Below are positions 44,592 through 52,955 of a stretch of DNA of 64,000 bases, one piece after another. Below the pieces are notes generated by a model. That model did not search any database, was not told the origin of the DNA, and was given only the letters and a program-made list of their open reading frames with translations. The stretch spans positions 7,605 to 71,604 of the forward strand of contig JAEWBY010000047.1 in NCBI GenBank assembly GCA_023390905.1. The letters are read 5' to 3'. Source of the DNA: Pseudomonadota bacterium. GTDB lineage: Bacteria > Pseudomonadota > Gammaproteobacteria > Xanthomonadales > Xanthomonadaceae. The position numbers were made by a program, and so were the translations under genes. Within the stretch, counting starts at the first letter, position 1; each line of letters begins with the position of its first letter.

Positions 44592-45524
44592 ATGTCCGCA
44601 CTGATTTGTGGTTCCCTCGCCTACGACACCATCATGGTGTTCCCGGACCAGTTCAAGAACCACATCCTGCCGGACAAGGTGCACATCCTGAACGTGTCGT
44701 TCCTGGTCCCGCGCATGCGCCGCGAATTCGGTGGCTGCGCCGGCAACATCGCCTACAACCTCAAGCTGCTGGGCGGCGACCCGATTCCGATGGCGACCGT
44801 GGGCCAGGATTTCGGTCCCTATCGCGAGCATTTCCAGGAACAGGGCATCAACCTGAGCCAGGTCAAGGTGATCGATGAGCTGTTCACCCCGCAGGCCTTC
44901 ATCACCACCGATCACGACAACAACCAGATCACCGCGTTCCATCCCGGCGCGATGATGCGCAGCTACGAGAACCACGTGAAGGACGTGCCGGGCGTGAGCT
45001 TCGGCATCGTCAGCCCGGATGGGCGCGAAGGCATGCTGCAGAACGCCGCCGAATTCGCCGAGGCCGGCATCCCGTTCATCTTCGATCCGGGCCAGGCGAT
45101 GCCGTTGTTCAACGGCGAGGAACTGCGCCATTTCATCGAACTGGCCAACTACGTCACCGTCAACGATTACGAATCCAACCTGCTGCAGGAACGCACCGGC
45201 TGGAGCGAGGCCGACATCGTGCAGCGCGTCAGGGCCTACATCACCACGCGCGGCCCGCACGGCTCGCAGATCCACACGCCCGAAAAAACCTATGAGATTC
45301 CGCCGGCGCACGAACGCCGCGTGACCGATCCGACCGGCTGCGGCGACGCCTTCCGCGCCGGCCTGATCTTCGGCATCGAAAAGGGCTACGACTGGCTGAC
45401 CATCGGCCGCATGGGCAATCTGATGGGCGCGCTGAAGGTCGAACATCCCGGCACGCAGAACCAGCGCTTCGACTTCGACGAATTCAACGAGCAGTTCAAG
45501 CAGCAGTTCGGCTACGCGCTCTGA
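44592..45524 (+). CDS. PfkB/ribokinase-family sugar or nucleoside kinase (adenosine kinase-like)
   Basis: A 310-residue PfkB-family kinase. N-terminal GSLAYDTIMVFPDQF, substrate-binding FGGCAGNIAYNLKLLGG, and the C-terminal signature DPTGCGDAFRAGL with the catalytic Asp. The sequence style is like bacterial enzymes annotated as adenosine kinase; sugar kinases of the family cannot be excluded. ATG 44592 follows a TTG at 44586 in frame; ATG preferred. Confidence 0.85.
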   Translation: MSALICGSLAYDTIMVFPDQFKNHILPDKVHILNVSFLVPRMRREFGGCAGNIAYNLKLLGGDPIPMATVGQDFGPYREHFQEQGINLSQVKVIDELFTPQAFITTDHDNNQITAFHPGAMMRSYENHVKDVPGVSFGIVSPDGREGMLQNAAEFAEAGIPFIFDPGQAMPLFNGEELRHFIELANYVTVNDYESNLLQERTGWSEADIVQRVRAYITTRGPHGSQIHTPEKTYEIPPAHERRVTDPTGCGDAFRAGLIFGIEKGYDWLTIGRMGNLMGALKVEHPGTQNQRFDFDEFNEQFKQQFGYAL

Positions 45525-45550
45525 CGCTCTGACGCGCGCGGCGCGCCCGG

Positions 45551-45588
45551 GGCGCGGGTCGGGGATTTGGGATCAGGGTTGCGGATTG
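45551..45588. repeat. Degenerate intergenic repeat (GGGTCGGGGATTTGGG type)
   Basis: GGCGCGGGTCGGGGATTTGG and GATCAGGGTTGCGGATTGG: GGGATT-phased units in the spacer between the convergent PfkB-type and YbaK-type genes. Same loose family as the mre spacers. Confidence 0.6.
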
Positions 45589-45642
45589 GCGCGGCGGGGC
45601 GCGGTTTCCTGCTTTGCGAATGCCGCGTTCCCGTCCCGCCCG

Positions 45643-46110
45643 CTACATCACCTGCGCCACCCACAGCAGTTCCGGTTTGGCCAGCCGTTCGAATTCGGCG
45701 AACGGCATGCGCACGGCCTCGGTATGGCTGCCGGCGTTGAAGGCGATCTCCTCGCGTTCGGCCAGCCGCGAATCCACATGCACGGGCACACCGTAGAGGT
45801 GTCCGAACGGCGGCATCGCGCCGGGTTCGCAATCCGGGAACGCATCGCGGAATTCGTCTTCGGCCGCCAGTTCCACCGGCACGCCGCCGAGCGCGATGGA
45901 AATGCGATGCAGGTCCGCCCGGTACGCCGCCGGCATCACCACCATCGCCAGCGCGCCATCGACCTTGAGCATCACGGTCTTGGCGAACACATGCCGATCC
46001 AGATGCAGGCGCGAGGCGGTTTCTCCGGCCGTGATCGTGCGCGGATGGATCAGCGTGGCGTAAGGCGTGTGGCCTCGGTCGAGCAGGTTGTGCAAGCGGG
46101 GCGAGAGCAT
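45643..46110 (-). CDS. YbaK/ProX-type aminoacyl-tRNA deacylase domain protein
   Basis: A 155-residue single-domain protein of the YbaK/ProX editing family, which hydrolyses mischarged aminoacyl-tRNA. The family core is visible in FAKTVMLKVDGALAMVVMPA and in PGAMPPFGHLYGVPVHVDSRL (the GxxxP loop). Specificity (Cys-, Ala- or Pro-tRNA) cannot be told. ATG 46110 is preferred since GGAGG lies 5 bases upstream; a GTG at 46122 is the alternative. Confidence 0.88.
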   Translation of the reverse strand: MLSPRLHNLLDRGHTPYATLIHPRTITAGETASRLHLDRHVFAKTVMLKVDGALAMVVMPAAYRADLHRISIALGGVPVELAAEDEFRDAFPDCEPGAMPPFGHLYGVPVHVDSRLAEREEIAFNAGSHTEAVRMPFAEFERLAKPELLWVAQVM

Positions 46111-46198
46111 GGAAGCCTCCACTCCGAGCGCGTGGCCGCGTCCGTCCTGCGCTGCCGCGCCGTCACCGGATTGCGCGCGCGTCCAGCACGCGCGGATC

Positions 46199-46217
46199 GA
46201 TGCCTTCGGAAGGCATC
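46199..46217. terminator. Short perfect hairpin
   Basis: GATGCCTTC, G, GAAGGCATC: 9 bp around a single base, about 90 bases after the stop of the lipoprotein gene at 46307. No T run. Weak candidate; could also be a regulatory hairpin before the YbaK-type gene. Confidence 0.35.
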
Positions 46218-46306
46218 GGCCCCAGATTAGCCAACGCGCCTTAAAGCGATGTGCAGGTGTCCGCCGCGTGGCGCATCACGCACGTGCAGCGGGCGGCAGG
46301 CGATGA

Positions 46307-47038
46307 TCAGTTCCAGCCCGGCATCTGCGCAGGGTCGAGCCCGCCGGTTTCAAACACGGCCTTGCGCGTGCCGCCGGCCTTCACCGGGAATTCGATTTCG
46401 ATGGCCTTCGATCGGCCGGCCAGTTTCCACATGGCCTTCTGATCGGTGATGAACATGGCGATGGCCTCATCGGTATCCGGCCGCCATGCGTCCATCGACC
46501 TGGCCGCACCGCCGTCGGCGCTGACCTTCACCTTGCAGCCGCCGGCGCAGCGGAAATCGCCGGCCTGCAGCACCAGATAGCTGCTGCGCTCCCACTTGGG
46601 GTGATCGCGGAACACCAGTTGCACCGGCTTGGCGCCGCTGCCGTCCACGTCGACCGGCGCCTTGGCCATGATCGCGGCCGAACGTTGCGTGCCGCCGTCC
46701 GCCGCCACCTGCGCATAGTCCCACAGCGCCTGCAGGCGACGGTCCTCGCGCGCGCCTTCGGCCCTGGCCTTCACGTCTTCCAGTTGCGGTTTGATGCGCA
46801 CGGCGGCCCCGGTGTCCGGATACTGATCGATCAGCGCGACGCCATGGATGCGCGCCATCTCCCAGTCGTTGCCCGCCTTGGCCGCGTCGAACTTGCTGGC
46901 GAGCTGTTCGGCCGATTGCTCATTGGCCGCGGCCTGCGCCTGCGCGGCGGCGCGTTGTTCGGCTTCGCGATCCCCGCATGCGCCCAGGCCGAGCGCGCAG
47001 GCGGCCGCGAAAGACAGGGACAACAGGGTGTGTTTCAT
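46307..47038 (-). CDS. Lipoprotein of unknown function
   Basis: A 243-residue protein with lipobox LGAC (Cys about 21) and an Ala/Gln-rich helical stretch (about 27-60). The rest has four or so cysteine- and glycine-rich segments such as DFRCAGGCKVKVSADGG and a conserved-looking SSYLVLQAGDF. I do not recognise the family. ATG 47038 (MKHTLL) has GGAG 6 bases upstream; ATG 47041 directly before it is possible. Downstream of the M1 peptidase gene on the same strand, but a terminator lies between. Confidence 0.7.
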   Translation of the reverse strand: MKHTLLSLSFAAACALGLGACGDREAEQRAAAQAQAAANEQSAEQLASKFDAAKAGNDWEMARIHGVALIDQYPDTGAAVRIKPQLEDVKARAEGAREDRRLQALWDYAQVAADGGTQRSAAIMAKAPVDVDGSGAKPVQLVFRDHPKWERSSYLVLQAGDFRCAGGCKVKVSADGGAARSMDAWRPDTDEAIAMFITDQKAMWKLAGRSKAIEIEFPVKAGGTRKAVFETGGLDPAQMPGWN

Positions 47039-47216
47039 CATGGGCTCCGTTTCGTCGTGTGTTCTGACGCCCTCATCGCGGGCGACATGACGGCGCTTGC
47101 GCCGATCAGCGTGGATGGCAGGCCGCTTCCGCCTCGGCGGCACGATAGCAGCCGCGCCGTCATCGGGCACGCTTCACTGCCCTCATCCCGGGCGCTGCAG
47201 GCCAACGCCGCGCAGG

Positions 47217-47240
47217 AAAACGGCCGCACGCGGCGGCCGT
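47217..47240 (-). terminator. Rho-independent terminator after the M1 aminopeptidase gene
   Basis: On the minus strand an 8-bp stem (ACGGCCGC / GCGGCCGT, loop of 5) is followed by TTTTCC. It lies 29 bases after the stop at 47269. Confidence 0.85.
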
Positions 47241-47268
47241 CTTCGTGCACGCCAGGGACGGGCGTGGG

Positions 47269-49203
47269 TTACCTGGTGTCACCGGCCTTGGCGCGGGCCA
47301 GCAATGCTTCCACCGAAGCGGTGGTGATCGGGTGATAGCCGGGCCGGGCGCGTGCGAAGGATTCTTCCGCGAATGCGAGGCCATCCGGCGTTTTCACCAG
47401 CTCCGCGTAGATCGGCATGATCAGCTTGCGACGGCCCACGCGCTCGATGAACTTCGCGATTTCCGGACGCGCGTCCGTATAGCCGCTGCGAATGGTCAGC
47501 GGATACCAGCGCATCGCGATCTCGCCGTTCTGCGTGCCGGTGAAGTGGTAGGCCTTGTCCAGCTGCGCCAGTTGTTCCACCGTCAGCTTGTCGCCCATGC
47601 CGTTGATGAAGTTGACCCACTGCTGGGTGGCCCAGGCATTGGTCACCTGCGCGTTCGGCAACTGGCCGCTGCCCAGCCACGCGATGCGCGCGGTGTCGGT
47701 GTTGGAGAACCCCCGCGATTGCGCGCGCGCGGCGAACTTCGGGATGCCCGGCTCGTTGAGCCACGCGTTGAGTTCGGCTTCGGTCACCGCCGACGGATTC
47801 TTCGGCAGCAGGTTCTTCTTCAGGTAATCGACGAACTGATCGGTGGTCGCGCTCTGGAAGGCGTGATCATCGAACCAGCCACGCAGGAACGGATCGAACG
47901 TCTGCCGGCCGAAACGCTCTTCCAGGAATTTCAGGAACCACGCGCCCTTGACGTAGGCGACCTGGCTCAGCGATTCGTCCGGATCGCGGTTGGTCAGCGG
48001 CGGCAGCGCCAGCGCCTGATCCTCCGGCGACATGTCCTTCACCTCGGCCAGCAGCTCGGTCTGATCGATCTGGCGCTCCATCTCCGCCATCTCCTTGCCG
48101 TACAGCGCCTCGGTGATGCGGTCCTGCACGTAGGTGGTGAAGCCTTCGTTCAACCATATGTCCTTCCACGAGGCATTGGTCACCAGATTGCCGGACCAGC
48201 TGTGCGCCAGTTCGTGCGCGATCAGCGAGACCAGCGATTTGTCGCCAACGATCACGGTCGGCGTGGCGAAGGTCAAGCGCGGATTCTCCATGCCGCCGAA
48301 CGGGAACGACGGCGGCAGCACCAGCATGTCGTAGCGTTCCCAGCGGTACGGACCGTACAGCGACTCGGCCACGCCGATCATCTTCTCGGTGTCCTCGAAT
48401 TCCTTGGTGGCCTTCTCGACCATCGTCGGTTCGGCCCACACGCCGCTGCGCGCGGAGATCGGCTTGAAGGTCAGATCACCGGCGGCAATGGCCAGCAGGT
48501 ACGAAGGAATCGGCTGCGGCATCTTGAAGCTGTAGTCGCCATCACGCGGCGCGGCCGGATGGTTGTCGGCGCTCATCAGCACCATCACGTCCGGGCGCGA
48601 GGTCACGTGCGCGCTGTAGGTGAAGCGCACGCTCGGCGTGTCCTGCAGCGGCACCCAGCTGCGCGCATGGATGGCCTGCGACTGGCTGAACATGAAAGGC
48701 AACTGCTTGCCTTCGGTCATCGCCGGCTCGAGCCATTGCAGGCCCGATGCCTGCGGCGAAGTCTTGTAGGTGATGCGCACGTGCGCGTTCTGCGCGGGGG
48801 TTTCGATGGTCAGCTTGCTGCCGAAGATCCGGTCGGCTCCGGCGAGCGCGAACTTCAGCGGCGACCAGGCGCCGGCCGCATCCTGGCCCTCGACCTTTTC
48901 GATGGCCAGATCGCGCGTGTCCAGCAACAGTTGCCGTGCCGCCTTGTCCTTCCATTCCAGCGTGTAGGTGGCGGTACCGCCGATCTGCTTCCGGTCGAAA
49001 TCCACCGCCAGATCCAGCGCGACGTCCTTGATGACGACCTTGTCCGGCTCGGCGTAGGAGCTTTCATCGTGGTTGCGGGCGACGGGCTTCACGGCGGCGG
49101 CGGCAGGCTGGGCGGCCGGGGCGTCCGGCGCGGGTGCGGCCTCACGGGAACAGCCGGCGGCCAGCGCGGCGGAACAGGCCAGGGACAAGAGTACGGCACG
49201 CAT
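47269..49203 (-). CDS. M1-family metallo-aminopeptidase lipoprotein
   Basis: Zinc aminopeptidase of 644 residues. Lipobox LAAGC (about residues 14-18), so a membrane-attached periplasmic or surface protein. Family M1 motifs: substrate-binding FGGMENP, zinc site H330-E-L-A-H334 with E353 in LNEGFTTY (the 18-residue spacing of the family). The C-terminal armadillo-like repeats resemble leukotriene A4 hydrolase/aminopeptidase B, rather than E. coli PepN, and the length fits. Role: digestion of external or periplasmic peptides. Confidence 0.94.
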   Translation of the reverse strand: MRAVLLSLACSAALAAGCSREAAPAPDAPAAQPAAAAVKPVARNHDESSYAEPDKVVIKDVALDLAVDFDRKQIGGTATYTLEWKDKAARQLLLDTRDLAIEKVEGQDAAGAWSPLKFALAGADRIFGSKLTIETPAQNAHVRITYKTSPQASGLQWLEPAMTEGKQLPFMFSQSQAIHARSWVPLQDTPSVRFTYSAHVTSRPDVMVLMSADNHPAAPRDGDYSFKMPQPIPSYLLAIAAGDLTFKPISARSGVWAEPTMVEKATKEFEDTEKMIGVAESLYGPYRWERYDMLVLPPSFPFGGMENPRLTFATPTVIVGDKSLVSLIAHELAHSWSGNLVTNASWKDIWLNEGFTTYVQDRITEALYGKEMAEMERQIDQTELLAEVKDMSPEDQALALPPLTNRDPDESLSQVAYVKGAWFLKFLEERFGRQTFDPFLRGWFDDHAFQSATTDQFVDYLKKNLLPKNPSAVTEAELNAWLNEPGIPKFAARAQSRGFSNTDTARIAWLGSGQLPNAQVTNAWATQQWVNFINGMGDKLTVEQLAQLDKAYHFTGTQNGEIAMRWYPLTIRSGYTDARPEIAKFIERVGRRKLIMPIYAELVKTPDGLAFAEESFARARPGYHPITTASVEALLARAKAGDTR

Positions 49204-49231
49204 CAGGGCAATCCGGGTGGTGGCGGAAAAA

Positions 49232-49264
49232 GGGGAGTTTACGGGAGACCGGAGACGGGAAGCA
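49232..49264. repeat. Degenerate intergenic repeat (GGGAGACCGGAGACGGGA type)
   Basis: GGGGAGTTTACGGGAGACC then GGAGACGGGAAGC, purine-rich units in the spacer between ubiE and the M1 peptidase gene. Same loose family as elsewhere in this window. Confidence 0.55.
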
Positions 49265-49352
49265 GGTGACGCAAGGCGACTGGTGGCGCGCATCAAGGGG
49301 GACCGGGCTGCGCGATCGCATTCGTCCCGGCCCGCTTGCGTCTTCCTGCCGC

Positions 49353-50114
49353 TCACACCTTGTAGCCGGTATGCACCGCCACGATGCCCGCGCTCAGGTT
49401 GCGATAACTGGTGCGTGCGAAACCGGCGGCATCCATCATCGCTTTCAGCTCGGCCTGCGGCGGATGCTTGCGGATGCTTTCGGCCAGGTACTGGTAGCTG
49501 TCGGCGTCGTTGGCGAACAACCGGCCCAGGCGCGGCAGCACCTTGAACGAATGGAAGTCGTACACCGGCTTGAACCACTCCGGCTGCACTTCGGAGAACT
49601 CGAGCACGCGCGCCTGTCCGCCGATCTTCAGCACCCGGTGCATCTCGCGCAGCGCGGCGTCCTTGTCGGTCACGTTGCGCAGGCCGAAGGCGATCGTCAC
49701 CAGATCGAAGCTCTGATCCGGGAAAGGCAGCGCCTCGGCGTTGCACTGCACGTATTCCAGGCCGGACACCAGCCCGCGATTGGTCAGCCGATCGCGGCCC
49801 ACCGACAGCATGCCGGCGTTGATGTCGCCAAGGACGATTTCGCCGACCTCGCCGACCCTCTCCTTCAGCAGCGCGGCGATATCACCGGTGCCGCCGGCCA
49901 GATCCAGCACGCGATCGCCGCGCTTGACCTGGCAGGTGCCGACGAAATAGCGCTTCCACACCCGGTGGATGCCGAGGCTCATCAGGTCGTTCATCAAATC
50001 GTATTTGCCGGCGACCGAAGTGAAGACTTCGCCGACCAGCTTCTGCTTGTCGCGCGCGGCGACGTCGCGGAAGCCGAAATGGGTGGTGCCGCTCTGGTAG
50101 GGGGATTCGCTCAT
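49353..50114 (-). CDS. ubiE: Ubiquinone/menaquinone biosynthesis C-methyltransferase
   Basis: SAM-dependent methyltransferase of 253 residues that methylates the quinone ring. Motifs: VAGKYDLMNDLMSLGIHRVWKR, SAM loop VLDLAGGTGDIAALL and IAFGLRNVTD, the UbiE signature; C-terminus RNLSAGIVAVHTGYKV is typical. Divergent from the MFS pump; the two starts lie close. Confidence 0.97.
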   Translation of the reverse strand: MSESPYQSGTTHFGFRDVAARDKQKLVGEVFTSVAGKYDLMNDLMSLGIHRVWKRYFVGTCQVKRGDRVLDLAGGTGDIAALLKERVGEVGEIVLGDINAGMLSVGRDRLTNRGLVSGLEYVQCNAEALPFPDQSFDLVTIAFGLRNVTDKDAALREMHRVLKIGGQARVLEFSEVQPEWFKPVYDFHSFKVLPRLGRLFANDADSYQYLAESIRKHPPQAELKAMMDAAGFARTSYRNLSAGIVAVHTGYKV

Positions 50115-50166
50115 GGGACGGATTATCGCACCGATGGCTCATCGGCTGGCCGTGAACGATGGGACA

Positions 50167-51861
50167 ATGCGGCGTGCCAACGCCATTCGTCTTCCAGAGG
50201 ATGCCGACCCCACCGTGAGCCGCCGCGACGCCCCTCGCCAATGGCTGCCCCACGAGCGACCGACCTTTCCGGGGTCGCCCTCCACGCCGTTGCACCCGCT
50301 GCGCCGCCGCATCCAGTTCGCGGTGGTCGGGGTCATCGTGGCCCTCACCGGCGGCCTGAGCAACGCGCTGGTCACCGCCAACCTGGTGAACCTGCAGGGC
50401 ACGCTCGGGGCGTATGCGTGGGAAATGGCCTGGCTGCCGGCGGCCTACGTGATGACGAACGTCTCGGCCAACCTGTTGCTGGTGAAGTTCCGCCAGCAAT
50501 ACGGCTTGCGGCTGTTCACCGAGATTTTCCTGGTGCTGTATGCGCTGATCGCCTTCGCGCACCTGTTCGTCAACGATCTGGGTTCGGCGATCGCGGTGCG
50601 CGCTGCGCACGGGCTGGTGGGCGCGGCGCTGAGCACGCTGGGTCTGTACTACATGATCCAGGCATTCCCGAACCGCTTCCGCCTCAAGGCCGTGGTGATA
50701 GGGCTCGGCGTGAGCCAGCTCGCGCTGCCGCTGGCGCGCATCTTTTCCACCGAGCTGTTGCAGTACGGCGAGTGGCGCGGGCTCTACCTGTTCGAACTGG
50801 GGCTGGCGATCGTGGCGCTGGCCTGCGTGCTGGTGCTCAAGCTGCCGCCGGGCGATCGCGTCAAGGTGTTCGAGAAGCTCGACTTCGCCACCTTCGTGCT
50901 GTTCGCCGCCGGTGCGGCCGGGCTGGCCGCCGTGCTGTCGCTGGGCCGCGTTCTGTGGTGGACCGAAACGCCGTGGCTCGGCGTCACGCTGGCAATGGCG
51001 ATCGTCTGCCTGAGCGCGGCGGTGGCAATCGAGCACTACCGCGAACATCCGTTGATCAACACGCGCTGGCTGCCGAGCGGCACGATGATCCGCTTGGGCC
51101 TGTCGATCCTGCTGATCCGCATCGTGTTGTCGGAACAGAGCGTGGGCGCGGTCGGATTCCTGCAGAACCTGGGACTGAACACCGATCAGATGCACGTGCT
51201 GTACGCATGGGTGCTGCTGGGCTGCGTGGCCGGCATCGCGGCCAGCGCGCTGACGATCCGGCCCGAGCACACCGGTTTCCATCTGATGTTCGCGGTCGCG
51301 CTGATTGCCATCGGCGCGTTCCTGGATGCGCGCTCGAACAACCTGACGCGACCGGCGCAGATGTACTTCAGCCAGTGCCTGCTCGCGTTCGGCAGCACGT
51401 TCTTCATCGGGCCGGCGATGATCACCGGCATCGGCTCCATCCTCGCGCAGCCGCGTAATCTCATCAGTTTCGTCGTGTTGTTCGGCATGACGCAGAACAT
51501 GGGCGGCCTGCTCGGATCGAGCCTGCTCGGCAGCTTCCAGGTGATCCGGGAGAAATTCCACGCCAATCAGCTGGCCGAACACGTGACGCTGCTGGATCCG
51601 CAGGTCGCCGCGCGCGTGCAGGCCGGCGCCGGCGCGTATGCGCATAGCGTCGGCGACGCGGCGCTGCGCAATGCCGCGGGTCTGCGCGCGCTCGGCGCGA
51701 GCGTGACCCGCGAGGCCAACGTGCTGGCCTACAACGATGTCTTCTGGCTGGTGGGATGGCTCGCCATCTTCACCCTGCTCTGGATCCATGCCGATGTACT
51801 GTGGCGCCGCCTGCGCGCCGCGCCCGCCGCCACTTCCACGCCTGCCGCCGCTCCGCCATGA
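50167..51861 (+). CDS. MFS transporter of the DHA2 type (drug efflux)
   Basis: Polytopic membrane protein with about 14 helices, like EmrB/DHA2 exporters; predicted length about 564 residues. Motif LPAAYVMTNVSANLLLVKFRQQYG (motif A-like) and later GSTFFIGPAMITG. It is followed by a HlyD adaptor with an ATGA overlap, the EmrAB arrangement. The N-terminus is uncertain: ATG 50167 is used here, but ATG 50113, ATG 50134 and GTG 50215 are in the same frame. Substrate unknown. Confidence 0.88.
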   Translation: MRRANAIRLPEDADPTVSRRDAPRQWLPHERPTFPGSPSTPLHPLRRRIQFAVVGVIVALTGGLSNALVTANLVNLQGTLGAYAWEMAWLPAAYVMTNVSANLLLVKFRQQYGLRLFTEIFLVLYALIAFAHLFVNDLGSAIAVRAAHGLVGAALSTLGLYYMIQAFPNRFRLKAVVIGLGVSQLALPLARIFSTELLQYGEWRGLYLFELGLAIVALACVLVLKLPPGDRVKVFEKLDFATFVLFAAGAAGLAAVLSLGRVLWWTETPWLGVTLAMAIVCLSAAVAIEHYREHPLINTRWLPSGTMIRLGLSILLIRIVLSEQSVGAVGFLQNLGLNTDQMHVLYAWVLLGCVAGIAASALTIRPEHTGFHLMFAVALIAIGAFLDARSNNLTRPAQMYFSQCLLAFGSTFFIGPAMITGIGSILAQPRNLISFVVLFGMTQNMGGLLGSSLLGSFQVIREKFHANQLAEHVTLLDPQVAARVQAGAGAYAHSVGDAALRNAAGLRALGASVTREANVLAYNDVFWLVGWLAIFTLLWIHADVLWRRLRAAPAATSTPAAAPP

Positions 51862-52949
51862 ATGTTCCCGCCAGCCCGTCGCCCGTGCCCGATCCGGATC
51901 GTCCAGCGCGCCGCCGGCGACGGCGGCTGCTCGGATTGGCCGGCTTCGCAGTGCTGGCCATGCTCGGTGTGGGCATCGTGCTGTATGCGTGGCGCCTGCC
52001 GCCCTTCGCCAGCGCGGTGCAGACCACCGAGAACGCCACTGTGCGCGGGCAGGTCACGCTGATCAGTCCACAGGTCAGCGGCTACGTGGTGGACGTGCCG
52101 GTGCAGGATTTCCAGCACGTGCGCAGGGGGCAGTTGCTGGCGCGCATCGACGATCGCATCTACGCGCAGCAGCTCGCGCAGGCCCAGGCGCAGTGGCAGA
52201 CCGCCCAGGCCAATCTCGCCGACTGGGTGCAACAGCAGCGCAGCGCGCGCGCCGGTGTCGTCGAAAGCCAGGCATCGATCACCAGTTCCTCCGCGCAGGC
52301 ACAACGCACCGGTTCGGCCCTGCGGCGCGCGGATCAACTCGCGCGCGAACACCTGATCTCCGAACAGGATCGCGACAGCGCGTTCGCGGCCAACGCGCAG
52401 GCCGCGGCGGATCTGACCCGCGCACGCGCCGCGCTCGAGGTCGCGCAACAGCAGGTCCGCAGCGTGGACGTCCATCACGCTTCGCTCGAAGCAGCCGTGG
52501 CCAGCGCGCAGGCGGCCGTGCGATTGGCACGCATCAATCTCGACAACACGCGCATCCGTGCGCCGCGTGACGGTCAGCTCGGCCAGGTCAGCGTGCGCCA
52601 GGGCGCGTACGTCACCAACGGCACGCAGTTGATGGCGCTGGTGCCGGCGACGCTGTGGGTGGTCGCCAACTTCAAGGAAACCCAGATGGCGAACATGCGC
52701 ATCGGACAGGCGGCGAGCTTCACCGTCGATGCGCTCGGCGGCCAGCGCCTGCGCGGGCGCGTGCAGGAAATCTCGCCGGCCACCGGTTCGGAATTCAGCG
52801 TATTGCCGCCGGACAATGCCACCGGCAACTACGTCAAGATCGCACAGCGCATTCCGGTGAAGATCGGCATCGAAGGCAATGCGGACGCAACGCGACGGTT
52901 GCGTCCGGGCATGTCGGTCGTGGTCAGCGTGGATACGGCTTCCCGCTGA
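51858..52949 (+). CDS. HlyD/EmrA-family membrane fusion protein
   Basis: A 363-residue adaptor. One N-terminal membrane helix (about 24-45, LLGLAGFAVLAMLGVGIVLY), biotinyl-lipoyl-like domain (ISPQVSGYVVDVPV), an alpha-helical hairpin of about 120 residues and a beta-barrel domain. Its ATG overlaps the stop of the MFS gene. With the MFS pump and an outer-membrane channel such as TolC it would form a tripartite exporter. Confidence 0.92.
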   Translation: MNVPASPSPVPDPDRPARRRRRRLLGLAGFAVLAMLGVGIVLYAWRLPPFASAVQTTENATVRGQVTLISPQVSGYVVDVPVQDFQHVRRGQLLARIDDRIYAQQLAQAQAQWQTAQANLADWVQQQRSARAGVVESQASITSSSAQAQRTGSALRRADQLAREHLISEQDRDSAFAANAQAAADLTRARAALEVAQQQVRSVDVHHASLEAAVASAQAAVRLARINLDNTRIRAPRDGQLGQVSVRQGAYVTNGTQLMALVPATLWVVANFKETQMANMRIGQAASFTVDALGGQRLRGRVQEISPATGSEFSVLPPDNATGNYVKIAQRIPVKIGIEGNADATRRLRPGMSVVVSVDTASR

Positions 52950-52955
52950 GGCGCT

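Noticed and set aside
49882..51789. 635-codon minus-strand frame opposite the MFS gene
   Set aside because: Shadow of the MFS gene: rich in His, Gln and Arg, no hydrophobic segments, no motif.
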